Below the pieces are notes generated by a model that worked only from the letters and a program-made list of their open reading frames with translations, did no database searches and was not told where the DNA came from. Positions 1 to 11,000 of a DNA stretch of 64,000 nucleotides are shown one piece after another (position 1 is the stretch's first letter; each line of letters starts with the position of its first letter). The DNA is from Erythrocercus mccallii (taxonomy: Eukaryota > Chordata > Aves > Passeriformes > Dicruridae). Location of the stretch: contig VZRG01000761.1 of assembly GCA_013397435.1 (NCBI GenBank), positions 239,492-303,491 on the forward strand. Direction: 5' to 3'. The translations under genes were made by a program, and so were the position numbers.

Positions 1-808
1 CTCCCATACCTGTAAAACATGCCCATTGACAAAGGGAGCATTAATTCAGTGAATTGCTCTTTGCCATGAGTGACCCATTCTGTTCACTATTACCTTATCC
101 TTACCTCAATTTATTCCCTCCACTGAGAACTCTTTTCCCAAGTCAAAATACAGTTTTTTGGACCTTTTTAGTCTGGGTTTCTGAAAAGCTCTCAGCACCC
201 ATGGCTCTAAGCAGCATTTCAAATAAGTGTAAATCGCCTTTAACTGCATATATGAAAAGCTGGAAGTTTTCAGACATGCCCAGCACAGCAGACAGAGGCA
301 GGAATACATTTCAGCATTAGTGACTAACCAGGAACTACAAGAGCAGACCTCTGAAAAAAACCTTCTCTTTGACACCATCCACGTTTAAATGGCAATATTG
401 ACGCAACTGTCTCACTCTTCTCTGTAAGTGAGTGGTCCATTTCTGGTCCTTTATTACCAGTTTCAAGAATAATCTTCTGCCTTATGTGGCAGGGGAAGGA
501 GGGCAGGCAGAAATCAACGTTTCTATTGAATGGGAAATTCTAGTAATTCAATCTTTTTTTCTTCCGTGTAAGAGAAAATAGAAGTGCTTACAAGAAAGCA
601 TTAGCTTTTTCGGGTTTTTTTCTCCAGAATGAAAGAGTTCAGGAAAAAAAGCTCCTTTCATTTTTATTGAATAGTTTCTCAATTGAAATGATTTGTTTTA
701 CCTTGCTCCCTGAAGAAGTTGCACTCCCTTTTGCTGAGCCAAATACACACCAGTCATGTTAATCCTATTCCACCAGGTCTGCCTGAGACATAGCAGACTC
801 TTTCAGCA
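1..808. other. Unique non-coding sequence
   Basis: AT-rich sequence before the first LTR. It contains short T-runs but no repeat family I recognise. Open frames are short and overlap on both strands without coding character. The last four bases (AGCA, 805-808) are the left target duplication of the LTR that follows. Confidence 0.6.
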
Positions 809-1499
809 TGTTATAGGTGAACTTATAATGTAATTCGTGTTATGTTATTTTATAGTAATATTTTGTTAGATTGTAGGAAATGTAGTTTTGTAGAAGTTAA
901 GTTTCTCTCCAGAGAGGTTCAGCAGCAGCGGAGATGGCTTGGGCGCGGCACATGAGCAGCACTGATAAGAAACAATCACACAAACCTGCTGGACAGGTTG
1001 CCACTACCTCCTAGAAGNNNNNNNNNNNNNNNNNNNNNNNNNNNNNNNNNNNNNNNNNNNNNNNNNNNNNNNNNNNNNNNNNNNNNNNNNNNNNNNNNNN
1101 NNNNNNNNNNNNNNNNNNNNNNNNNNNNNNNNNNNNNNNNNNNNNNNNNNNNNNNNNNNNNNNNNNNNNNNNNNNNNNNNNNNNNNNNNNNNNNNNNNNN
1201 NNNNNNNNNNNNNNNNNNNNNNNNNNNNNNNNNNNNNNNNNNNNNNNNNNNNNNNNNNNNNNNNNNNNNNNNNNNNNNNNNNNNNNNNNNNNNNNNNNNN
1301 NNNNNNNNNNNNNNNNNNNNNNNNNNNNNNNNNNNNNNNNNNNNNNNNNNNNNNNNNNNNNNGGCTGGCTCCTTGGGTTTGGGATTCATTGGCTCATTTT
1401 TTTCTATTTTCCAAATTTTTCCGAAATTTGTAAATAATTGTAAATAAAACTTTTTGATTTTTCTATTAAAATTGGATTGGTGATTTTTCATTTATAACA
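809..1499 (+). mobile_element. Solo LTR, copy A (ERV, 4-bp target duplication), interrupted by an assembly gap
   Basis: The element starts with TG at 809 and ends with CA at 1499. It is flanked by a perfect 4-bp duplication AGCA (805-808 and 1500-1503). Its left end (ATGTAATTCGTG) and right end (GATTTTTCATTTATAACA) match copy B at 1701-2376. An AATAAA polyadenylation signal at 1443-1448 lies about 50 bp before the right end, which fixes plus orientation and gives a short U5. No internal retroviral sequence adjoins either side, so this is a solo LTR left by LTR-LTR recombination. A 4-bp duplication is typical of ERV1 or gammaretrovirus-like elements. The family name cannot be assigned without a library search. 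Bases 1018-1362 are unknown. Confidence 0.8.
1018..1362. other. Assembly gap (345 N)
   Basis: A run of 345 undetermined bases lies inside solo LTR A. In copy B the segment between the matching flanks runs from about 1923 to 2252, roughly 330 bp. The gap length is therefore close to what the missing LTR middle should occupy. Confidence 0.98.
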
Positions 1500-1700
1500 A
1501 GCAGGAGCACATGGAAATACCACATGCCACTTCAGATTCCACAGGACTGGGAGGATGCATCATCTCCTCATGTGCCACACAGTTCTTGGTACAGAAAACT
1601 TCCAAATTACTTGGGAAAGGGGCTGCACAGAAAACAGATTCATACTGACTAGACTTCTTAATCAGTACAAACCCCCTTCCACTTAAACAAAATTAAATAC

Positions 1701-2376
1701 TTTTATAGATGAATCTATGATGTAATTCGTGCTAAGATATTTCATAAGAATATGTTAGTTTAAACATAGAAACAGTATCTGTATAAAATCAGGTTTTTCC
1801 CAAGAAAATTACAAGACACCAAGCACAGCTGCTGCTGGGTGGGACTCACACCTGAATACCAGAGATAAGAGACTGCAATTGTATCCCAGCAGAGCAACTG
1901 CCTCTCTATTCAGCCTGCAGAAGTGTGAACGACCCCTCCCAATGCAGCAAAATCAAAATACTTAACTTTAATCGTCAGCCCAGGAACAAACTATCAGGCT
2001 TAAGCACTGTCCTTTCAGAAACAATGACTGCTCTTGTCCCAAACTCAGAAACACCCAGGCACATTGAAACTACATTGTTTAATTCTAAGATGACTTCATC
2101 CTACCAAAAGATCCGTATACCTGCTTTGTTCACCCCTGCCGCAGGCTACAGAGGACAGTATAAAACCACACAGCATGGGAGCTCAAATCGTGGAAACAGA
2201 GGGGGTGTCCTTTTGACGCCGGAACTCTGTCCCACCAGGCGCCGTGTTCCCGGGCTGGCACCTTGGACTTCGGTTTCGTGGCTTGCTTTTCTGTTTTCCA
2301 AATTTATCCAAATTGTAACCAATAAATTCATTTCATTTTTCATTAAAATCAAATTGGCGATTTTTCATTTATAACA
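1701..2376 (+). mobile_element. Solo LTR, copy B (same family as copy A)
   Basis: This element aligns to copy A at both ends and finishes in the same ...TTCATTTATAACA. It is flanked by its own perfect target duplication ATAC (1697-1700 and 2377-2380). The first base pair has drifted from TG to TT. The AATAAA signal is at 2321-2326, about 50 bp before the end. The duplication differs from that of copy A, so A and B are separate insertions and not the two ends of one provirus. The copies are visibly diverged, so both are old or belong to different subfamilies. An apparent 149-codon open frame across this element is an accident of the LTR sequence. Confidence 0.8.
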
Positions 2377-2380
2377 ATAC

Positions 2381-5300
2381 TGTAACCTCGTCTGACTCTG
2401 TTTCAAAACCTATTAAGTCTTTCATTCACATATCACAACATAAATTGTTGTAAAATTATTTGCATCTTGGCTTTGTTACAAAAGCAGGTAGAATAGCAAA
2501 CTAAACATTCATGTCTCCAAATCACAGGTATACCTCATTCCACACTGATGAGCCTCAGCAGAGCTGATCTTCAGCTGATATATCCCTTCTGAGTTCACAT
2601 TTCCAGGCTCATCTGTCTTGCCACTCAGTAACAATGTCTAGTCACTCAGATCCTTGCAAAGCACTACTTCACACCTCCCAGCCTCCTGAATTTGATTTAC
2701 TCTCCTCAAGGACCTTACCCTCCCCCACTTCACCATTTGCTTGTAGAAACACCTGAGATTGCAAAGCAAAACTTCTATTTTTGTGGAAAACTACCTCCTC
2801 AGTAAGCAAGGAGGGGGGGAAAAAAGAAGCCAAAATACATCTCTATCTTATATATAATTTTTGTCCAAACATTTTAGACAAAACATGAAAGTGTGTGGCA
2901 TTTTCACCAGTTTATGAAAACCTGCCTTACCAAATACCCAGTAGTCATAGCATTGTCACATTTTTTGTTGAGAAATCAACTGCCCTGAGGGAAACCATGC
3001 CATCGTTCTCTACATTTATCCTGCTATGCCACAGGGCAGCTGCCAGCATTATCAATATGTGTGCCTATCTATGGAGTAGCCATTCCCCTGTTGAGAGACA
3101 GAGGAACGTTGCTGTTTTTCTTCCCATCACTGGGACTGTAGAGCCAATTGGAATCTCCCAGTCTGGAGAGACCATTGAGCTCCTGAAAATGGAGACAGAC
3201 AATAAGGAGAAAGGCAAACAATTGTTCTCCTCAGAATTCTGGCAGGAGCATAAAACTTTCTGTTTAGGGTTAGAGATAACAGAATGAATGAAGTCCTGCA
3301 GGAGGAGTGTTCTCCTATTTTATATTCTTGCCCAGCTGCTTGCTTCTCTATCATTAAATAATGGCAAGAAATCAGACAACTTTTTTCCTTTTCCCTAGAT
3401 GTACATATCTTTTGGCATAGCATTCCAGCTCTACAGGTGTTTTCATGATCCATCTCCAACATGATTCTGCAGTGTTTAAAGTTGCCAAAATGCAAACTTT
3501 GGAGCACTTTAATCATACAGATACTAAGTTTTCCATCATCTGACAACTTCTATTAGATCTTTCACAGAACTCATTTTCCTGACTCAGGGCAACCACAAAC
3601 TACACTACTTAAATTGTAAATTACAGCTTTTATACTATTTAAAAGCCCAAATCACCTAATTGCTAAAGTGATTAAGTATTTAAAAACAATTTTTCTCTCC
3701 AACCTTTCCCATTAGGATTAGCTGAAAATGAACTAGCACCCAGTGGACGTATTTCCTCTATCATTAAAATCTAAGATCAATACAATGAAGATGAATATCA
3801 GTAGTACTGAGTCACCTTTTTTGTGTCTCCTGTTAAACTGCTCCAAGCACAAAATGCAAATGTTTCCATGCTTGCTACACAGACTTTAACTTGAAGACCA
3901 CCTGAATGCAGCATACAAAATTCATTTGAATACAGTACCGCTTCTTGCCTGGGTAAAATTGAGCAGCCCAGGACAGGCAAACAAAATTGTGCAAAGCAAA
4001 GGTAATTATAACACAATGCAAGACCATGATTAAGGACAGAAAAATAGAACTCTTTTTTTTCTCCACCTCTTTCCATCCCTTTAAACATTATCACTTGTTT
4101 TTTGTTTTTTGTTTTTTCTTAGTTAGGAAAAAATAGCAGTGGAGGCAAGAAACAAAACCATGACAAATCAGGACAGATAACATATTTTTCCCTTTTCACA
4201 CTTTGAAGTTTGGGGGAGAAAAACTGGTTAACTTTTTCTAGCCTTTCCTTGTTAGAAATGATCTTGTAACTTGACTCACATTTGCACATGTTCTCTAACA
4301 AGCATAGCAAGAAGAAATTGTTGACCTTGTAAAAGCATAACTCATAAAAGCAGATTGGCAGAGACTTTAGCTAGGCAGGCCCCTCTTAATACAAGTTTCA
4401 CATGGTTAAGAACAGTAAAAAGTACAGGAACGGTCATACTTGGTCAGACAAGGACATGCCTACACCTCTAGATGCTCTTGTACAGGAGCCATCTCCCACT
4501 CATCACCTAAGGCATCCATTAACAAGCAGGTATGCTGTCTTCCTCGTAGTCTATGGTTGACAGACAACTTCTGATCGTCTCCAGGACTTTGAGCCAGATG
4601 TTTTTTTGGTATTTAGGAAGCGTCAATCAGTTTCTTTTCAATAAAGCTCAAGAATGCCCACCAAACAGTGAAAGCTTTCCTCATCAATAAATGGCAACCA
4701 CTAAACCTTGCGGCAATTGACACTGCAGATAAATTTCAATGAAGAGCCATCTCCTCTTGCGTTCAGCTGAGGTCTCTCTAGGTTCCGCAGAGATGCTGCC
4801 TGAGGTTGTGATTTAGCACTTAGGACTGGAATAGTGGGGAGCTGGGGTGAAACAAGGCAGAAGAACGTGGGTGGCACCAGTACTTCAGCTTCGACATCAG
4901 TGTGTTGCTACATGATTTCTGTAAGTGTAAAACTACATTGTGCTGCTGATGTAAGTTGATTGATGAGATACATATTTTTTAGATGGGGGACTGGGATGCA
5001 GGCAGCACTCTAATTTGATCTCTTACCAATGGCAGCAGCAAGGAATTTAATATACATAGTAAAAGAAAGTGAAGATGAGCCTGGGAAGAAGGGAGGGGTG
5101 AGATGATTTAAGATTTAGTTTTTGTTTCTCGTAATCTTACTCTAATTTGATTGTTAATATATTTTTCCCCAAGTCAAATTTGTCTTGCCTGTGACAGCAG
5201 TTGGTGAGTTGATCCCTCCTGTACTTATCCTAAGCCACAAGCCCTTCCTTATATTTTCTCTTATCTGTCCCGGTGAGGAGGGGAGCCACAAAGTAAGACT

Positions 5301-6382
5301 TTGGTAAGCACCTGGTGTCCAGACAGGGTCAACTCACCACACCATGGAATGAGCTGAAAGGTTAGCAATTATCTCAGCAGAGATGAGCACACAGGATGCT
5401 GCCTAAATGCTGCTGACCTGAGGGTGTTGGTGCCAGAAATATACCAACCTGGCTTTTGAGCTAGTAGGATTTTCTTGTTGCTCATTATGTTCAAGCTCCA
5501 CAGAAATGTAATTTCCCAGGGATCTGGCACCTCAGTCAAGACCATGTTTCTGAACAAAAGAATGACTTTAGCGTAAGTACTTCCTTATAGCAGTGACCCT
5601 GCAGGAGATGAAAGCTATGTTTCTGGTGTCACTTCATTAGTAGAAGGCCTTTATGTCAAACTACAGCCACTTGAATGGATTTCCCATAGATTTTTCACCA
5701 AGTGTTGGGATCTCAGCAGGAAACTTATTAGAAGTAACCTCATCAGAGGGGAGAGAAAGGTGAGAAAAGGTGATAGATTCATGAAATCAATTTGGACATG
5801 CACAGCTGATATTTAGAGAGTGAATTTTCTTAACATGTTCCCTATTTTTAATAAACCTCCTTCATAGTAGAAACTGTTTTCTTCTGCCTTGCCTCCCAGG
5901 GTTTGTCTTTTAAGAACTTGCCTCAAATTGCCTAAAAGTAAAGAATCACCTATTTTTTTGGTGAACCACTGACTTTTTTCATACCGCTCTGGTAATGAAT
6001 GACTTCAAAATGGGAAGAGAGGTCAAAGACTTCTGCTAGCCTCAGGGCAGGTGGGGTTTTGGAAGAATGTCTCAAATATTCTTCTCCATCTGTGTGCAGT
6101 AGGAGATACCCTGAAGAGTGATTAGCAGTGTGTTGTGTGTTGCCCCATCATTCCTCCCTCTATCAATCTCAAGAGAGAAGCAGAGCCACACTCCTTTAAT
6201 GTCTGGGAGATAATCACACTTTTGCCACCACTTTCTCTTATATGTAACAAAAGCAGGTAACTCTGTATTTCCATCAGCTCATCTTTAGCCATGATGTCTA
6301 GTATGCTGGGAGAGATTTGTGATTGAGCTTTTGACGATGTATTTTTTTACATCGCCCCCTGCACACTCTTCCAGGGGTTTTT
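2381..6382. other. Unique non-coding sequence
   Basis: About 4 kb with no recognisable gene or dated repeat. The longest open frames (2895-3287 plus, 3127-3546 minus) overlap each other, resemble no family I know and lack supporting splice structure. A (GTTTTTT)3 run lies at 4097-4118. A small perfect hairpin (CGATGTA, six-T loop, TACATCG) lies at 6335-6354, just before the CR1 tail. Confidence 0.6.
4097..4118 (+). repeat. Simple repeat (GTTTTTT)3
   Basis: Three head-to-tail copies of a 7-base unit made of one G and six T. This is low-complexity sequence with no further meaning seen. Confidence 0.8.
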
Positions 6383-6484
6383 CCACCTGGAAGGTATCCC
6401 TGCTCATGGCAGGGGGTTGGAACTAAATGATCTTTAAGGTCCCTTCCAGTCCAAACCATTCTGCGGTTCTATGATTCCATGATT
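6383..6484 (+). mobile_element. CR1 LINE, 3' tail fragment
   Basis: The sequence contains the typical sense-strand CR1 3' untranslated end. A CCTGCTCATGGCAGGGGGTTGG block comes first, then a GATCTTTAAGGTCCCTTCCA block, then the tail TTCTATGATTCCATGATT. Only about 100 bp remains, so the copy is strongly 5'-truncated. That is the usual fate of CR1 copies, which are reverse transcribed from the 3' end and insert without target duplications. Confidence 0.9.
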
Positions 6485-7472
6485 GTGGCTCTTTCTTGTT
6501 CATGTTGTGCTCATCTGTGTGGTCTCATCTGACTTTTACACTGAAGCTGTACAGCAGCAGACAGCTTGCATGAAGACATTTAGATCCCATTTTGTTCCTA
6601 TTTGTTTTTAAAAAGCATCCTCCATGGAAGAAATATCCCAGTCTGAAATTTGCCCATGGCAATGTGTGGTAGCAGCTCTCAAAATCTTCTCTCTGAACTG
6701 GCAGGTCTGTCTAAATTGGTTGCACAAAGAACTAGGGACTAGAGAACATTGAAGGAGACCTGCAGGTCTCAAGCAAGTTGTAGAGCTGACCACAATTGCT
6801 GGCAGTCCAATGGACTGAGTGCCCCTAGCTCCAAATCTTCCTGCTAATAATGGCCCTTTCAGGGGCTTCCTGCTCCTATGGGTGGTTGAGGGTACAAAGG
6901 TTGTTGCCTTTTTTAAGCGCAGACAGCTGCAACAACACAGACATCTAGTTACATACTTTTTACGCAATAACACTGTGTTATAAAATTCAGTACAATGTGC
7001 TCCCTAACCAAAGTGAACTGAATAGAATGTATTTTACTCGCACAAGAGACTGCTTTTCATCTCTCTCCCACTGCCATCTGCCCCAATGTTCTATCAAGGT
7101 TTTTTCAAAAATAATGTGCTTTTTCTTTTTCATAACCTCTCAGATTTCAGTGATTGTGCCATCATTTTAAAAGTACCCACCTTGAGAGAAGCGCTGCCTG
7201 CATTAGAAATGTGGAACTGAGGTTCAGCAGAGATGATTTCTAATTCCAGCCTTGCCATTGCTTTACAAATACAAGCAAGTCATAGAGACATGCTTGAAAA
7301 ATTATTTCCCCATTGCACACAGATAAAACTTTAAAAGAAACCAAATCTCTTAAGTTGGAGGCCTTCAAAAGATTTGCTTGTTTTTCAACGGACACATTGG
7401 TTCCAGATTTAAAAACTGGTGTGTGTGTGAGTATGGCATAGAGGTGGAAGAGGGTGCCTTATGAAATAGAGG
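6485..7472. other. Unique non-coding sequence
   Basis: About 1 kb between the CR1 tail and the next LTR. No gene or repeat family was recognised. The minus-strand open frame at 6608-6973 has no family resemblance. The last five bases (AGAGG, 7468-7472) may be the target duplication of the LTR that follows. Confidence 0.55.
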
Positions 7473-8064
7473 TGAGACAGAGAATTGAAAATTTTAGTAC
7501 TAAATTGCACTTTAGAAGGCATTTAGTGGATACCGGACACTATAAACCTTTAGCATGTTTTGAAAGCACTACAAGCATGGGTCCCCTCGGTGATAATGAA
7601 AGGAACTAACCTAAACACCCTGGGATAACAAGGTTAAAAATACAGATAAAGAGAGGAACACGAACTCTTAGCCAGCAAGAACTGAATACCCCCTTGGAGA
7701 ACTGCCAAGGAGAACCAAAAGCACACATAGAGAAGATAAAGGTGAAGAGGTCGTGAAGAAGACTCCGTTTCCTTCATCCTTGACGACCACCAGAGACCAC
7801 CACAATGGACTGAGCATGCCCAGATGGGCGTGGAATTAATTACCATAGGAGGCGAGGATGGGCGGGGTCAGGGAATGAATATGTATGAGACAAATTGTGC
7901 AATGCCATGCATATGTAAAACCTCAGGGAATAAGAAGGGGAGAGAGCCTCTGGTATTCATGCGTGCCTTTGGTGAAACTATTCCCCACGCATCTCGACGT
8001 CGATTAAATACATACCGCTCTAACAACTACCAGTAGTTGTGGAGTTCTTTCCACCCGTGTTTCA
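7473..8064 (+). mobile_element. Probable solo LTR, third ERV family (right end well supported)
   Basis: The right part has an R-U5 layout: a TTTGGTGAAACTATTCCCC block, an ATTAAA polyadenylation-type signal near 8003, an ACCGCTCTAACAACTA block and the end GTGTTTCA at 8064. This resembles R-U5 of avian ERVK- or alpharetrovirus-like LTRs as I remember them. AGAGG follows at 8065-8069 and the same five bases lie at 7468-7472, directly before a TG. On that reading the LTR is 592 bp. The left boundary is inference and could be wrong by up to about 150 bp. CpGs are dense around 7997-8012, unlike the surrounding sequence. Confidence 0.55.
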
Positions 8065-8069
8065 AGAGG

Positions 8070-11000
8070 AAAGCTACAATTTTAATCCAGAGTTTCCAAA
8101 TGGAAAAGTGTCAGACTTGCATGAAAACGACTTTTTGAGTGGAAAAAAATGCAGTTTTCTTCTAAAACTTGCATTTTTTTACATGTAAACATGTCTTCAA
8201 ACAGTTCTCATGCCCAATATATCAGTGGTTGAAAAGATACTGAGTGCAAACAGCTTCTGTCCTGCAACAAATACTGTATTTACACTGTTGCAGGCTTCTA
8301 TTTGTCAATAAATGAAGATGAGTAGGTAGCACTAAGGCAGAGGACTTCATGCTGAGTACTTGATATCAAGCTGATAGACTATTATGATCTAAATAACTAA
8401 ATATATTAAAGTCCCATTACTTAATACTAATGACAATGCGAGGGCGTATTTGCTAAACAGCCTCTGTCTTCTCAGACATCAGTACTCAGCAGATTACAGG
8501 AACAGAATTTCAACAATCACTCATTTTTCTACTAGGCTTCAGCAACATACTACACTTACAAAAGACAAAATGCAATTTAGTTCAGTCCTGTCAGTTCTTC
8601 ATCCCTCCCCACAGCACTGTAGTGGGCTTATCAGGGCCCTTCTTGTGTCTGTTCAATTAGAGATGATAACTGGAGGTATTAATCACACATTTACAAAATC
8701 TTCTACATGGGTGTCTTGGAGACACCCTAAAAATTACGTGATCCAGTGTCCATTCACTTATTTATGTTGATATGAATATGATGTCCTGGGTCTGAAAGAA
8801 AGATATAATCAAAACTTAATTAATGGATTTTCACATTTAATGGGCTGGGCTTTCAGGCTGGCACAGTAATTTAGTTGCCAACAACCCTCTCCTGACTTTC
8901 CTTTTTTTGAATTGCTGTTGGAGAGAGTGGGAGAACTCACTCCCAGAACATTTAGAAACATGCTTACCAGTAAAATAAAAAACCTGGTAGAGCTGCTCTG
9001 AAGTCACACAATTCACCACCAGGTATGCTAAGCAATTTCAAGTGATATGGTATCATTCTACCAAGTTAACCCCAACACTAGGAAACATACCTTTTCCTCA
9101 TATTGGATTAATTAGAAACTTGAAATTAGAAGATTGAGGTAGTCCACGATAGCTAGGTTGCTGCCCAATGTTGGTGACCAAAGGTCAGGGAAAGTTTTAA
9201 CTTGCAAATCTAGCCCTGGGTGCCAAAGGAGAGGCACAAGAGCCTGAAATATAATTTTGAAGGCAATCTAAGAAGTTGAAATAACAGAATTGGGTGAGAT
9301 AACAGAAATAGTTGCAAACTGAATATCCAACTCACTTAAGTTTCTGGTAAATAAGGATTGGGACACAACATCAGGTATGTGATTCCAGGGCTTTAACAAT
9401 GGAAAACCTCACAAGAATAACATTTTCAGAGATATCCCCTGTTAATAATATTTATTTAGTGTCCAGGTTTTTTAAAACTGCTTTTGTCAAAAAACCCAAG
9501 AATTTTCCATGTTGCAGAGCCTTACACCAGGAGCACTCATAAAGACACACTCATATGGGGCATTAAACTGCTTCCATTTCCCCCTTGTACAGGTGACACC
9601 AGTTCACTTTTCAGCCTCGTACAGCAACAAGTTACAGGTGAAGGCCAAGTCAGGGATACTGCAGCTGAAGCTGAAGAGACTTTTGGATTTCAGTAAGACT
9701 TCTCTCTTTACCCACAGAGGAAACAGCAAAAAAAAATCCTGCCATTGTCACAAGACTGCTTTTAGGGTTTGTACTTTTATGAACAACATAATGCCCCCCG
9801 ACCGCTGGAGCAGAGGAGAAAGCATTTGATGGAAATAAAGGGAGGGCAATGTATCAAATCCAATGCATTTAAAGGAAACTCCCTGTTAGGACAGCTGAAA
9901 TACTCTCAAGTTTATATGGAAGACTCACTGGTCTCCAGCAGCCTGCCTGCTAAGACATCAGGGAACTTTAAAGGTCACCTAGGGAGCCATGCCACACGTG
10001 GCAACACTGAGCCCACTTGGGTCCTTGGGTGTTGAGATGAAGGACAAGCCTTGCCACTACTTGAGGTGGAGGGGAAAAGAAGCCCAATGGCCCTGTGCCA
10101 CATATGTGTGCGTGTCCATGCCCACAGTCTGTGGCCCACACACCCACCCTGAACCAGATGCTCTATAGCCTTAATCTTTCTCCTTATTAAAAAAAAAAAT
10201 TCTCTGAGAAAAGAAATATCCAGCCCTCCCCAGGCCTGTGTTTCCACAGGACATTAAAGGAAAAATGGTATTAATGAGGGCAGGAGACGCTCAGAAGGAA
10301 TAGGGCAGATTCAGGAGGAAAGAAGGAGATACACATAGACAGAAGGTTTTTCTCCTCCGTTCCTTCTGCACACACCACACCAAGCCTCATATTGTGAAGC
10401 AGCTGTATCCTTCTACATCCACACCATGCTGCCTGGAGCTCTGCTTTCCAGATACCCTAAAAGCAGACAGGCAAGAGCCTCATCTGCTGCTGACAGGCTC
10501 TGCTGAAAAATACCTGTAGCAACAGGGGGCTCTCATGGGACTACATAAATTAGCCTTCAGCTCTGCCTTGTGAAACCTTCTCTGGAACAGTTTTCAGCTT
10601 CTGTGGAGATGATCAGTTATGCCTCTGTTAATATCATATTTAACAGCTCCATTTGCTATAGAACATAAAGGAAAGGTTTACACAATATAAGCTTTTTTTT
10701 TCAGAGGGAAAGGCACTGGAATCTCTCCTCTGTGCTGCTTCTACAGAACAAAGTAATTTTGATAAGCACTGAGCAGCAGCCAATGTGAATTCATGAAAGT
10801 TGATGAGCAGAAATAATCCTGGAAAAAAAGGCAGCAAAGAGGGGCAAGGTGTAAGAGAAGCCTGTGAAACTTGGGTTGAAAACCTTGGGAACTTACTGAA
10901 GTTCCTCTGCAAGGAGATGAGATCTTCCAGAGCCTCAGAGAAACTGTCCTTTATTCAGAAGGCTCAGTCACACATTGTCACCTGTCACAAAAGGCATTAT

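Noticed and set aside
976..1491. Long open frames across the gap
   Set aside because: They are open only because unknown bases contain no stops.
1925..2374. 149-codon plus-strand frame
   Set aside because: It lies wholly inside solo LTR B and ends with the LTR; it is not a retroviral gene.
809..2376. LTRs A and B as the two ends of a single provirus
   Set aside because: Each LTR has its own perfect 4-bp flanking duplication, and the 200 bp between them shows no retroviral sequence.
2895..3546. Overlapping open frames of 130 and 139 codons on opposite strands
   Set aside because: They overlap each other, resemble no family, start at non-ATG codons and lack splice support. In 64 kb of random sequence, frames of this length are expected.
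6335..6354. Hairpin as a Helitron or terminator end
   Set aside because: No CTRR end or Helitron 5' TC context nearby, and terminators of that kind are bacterial.
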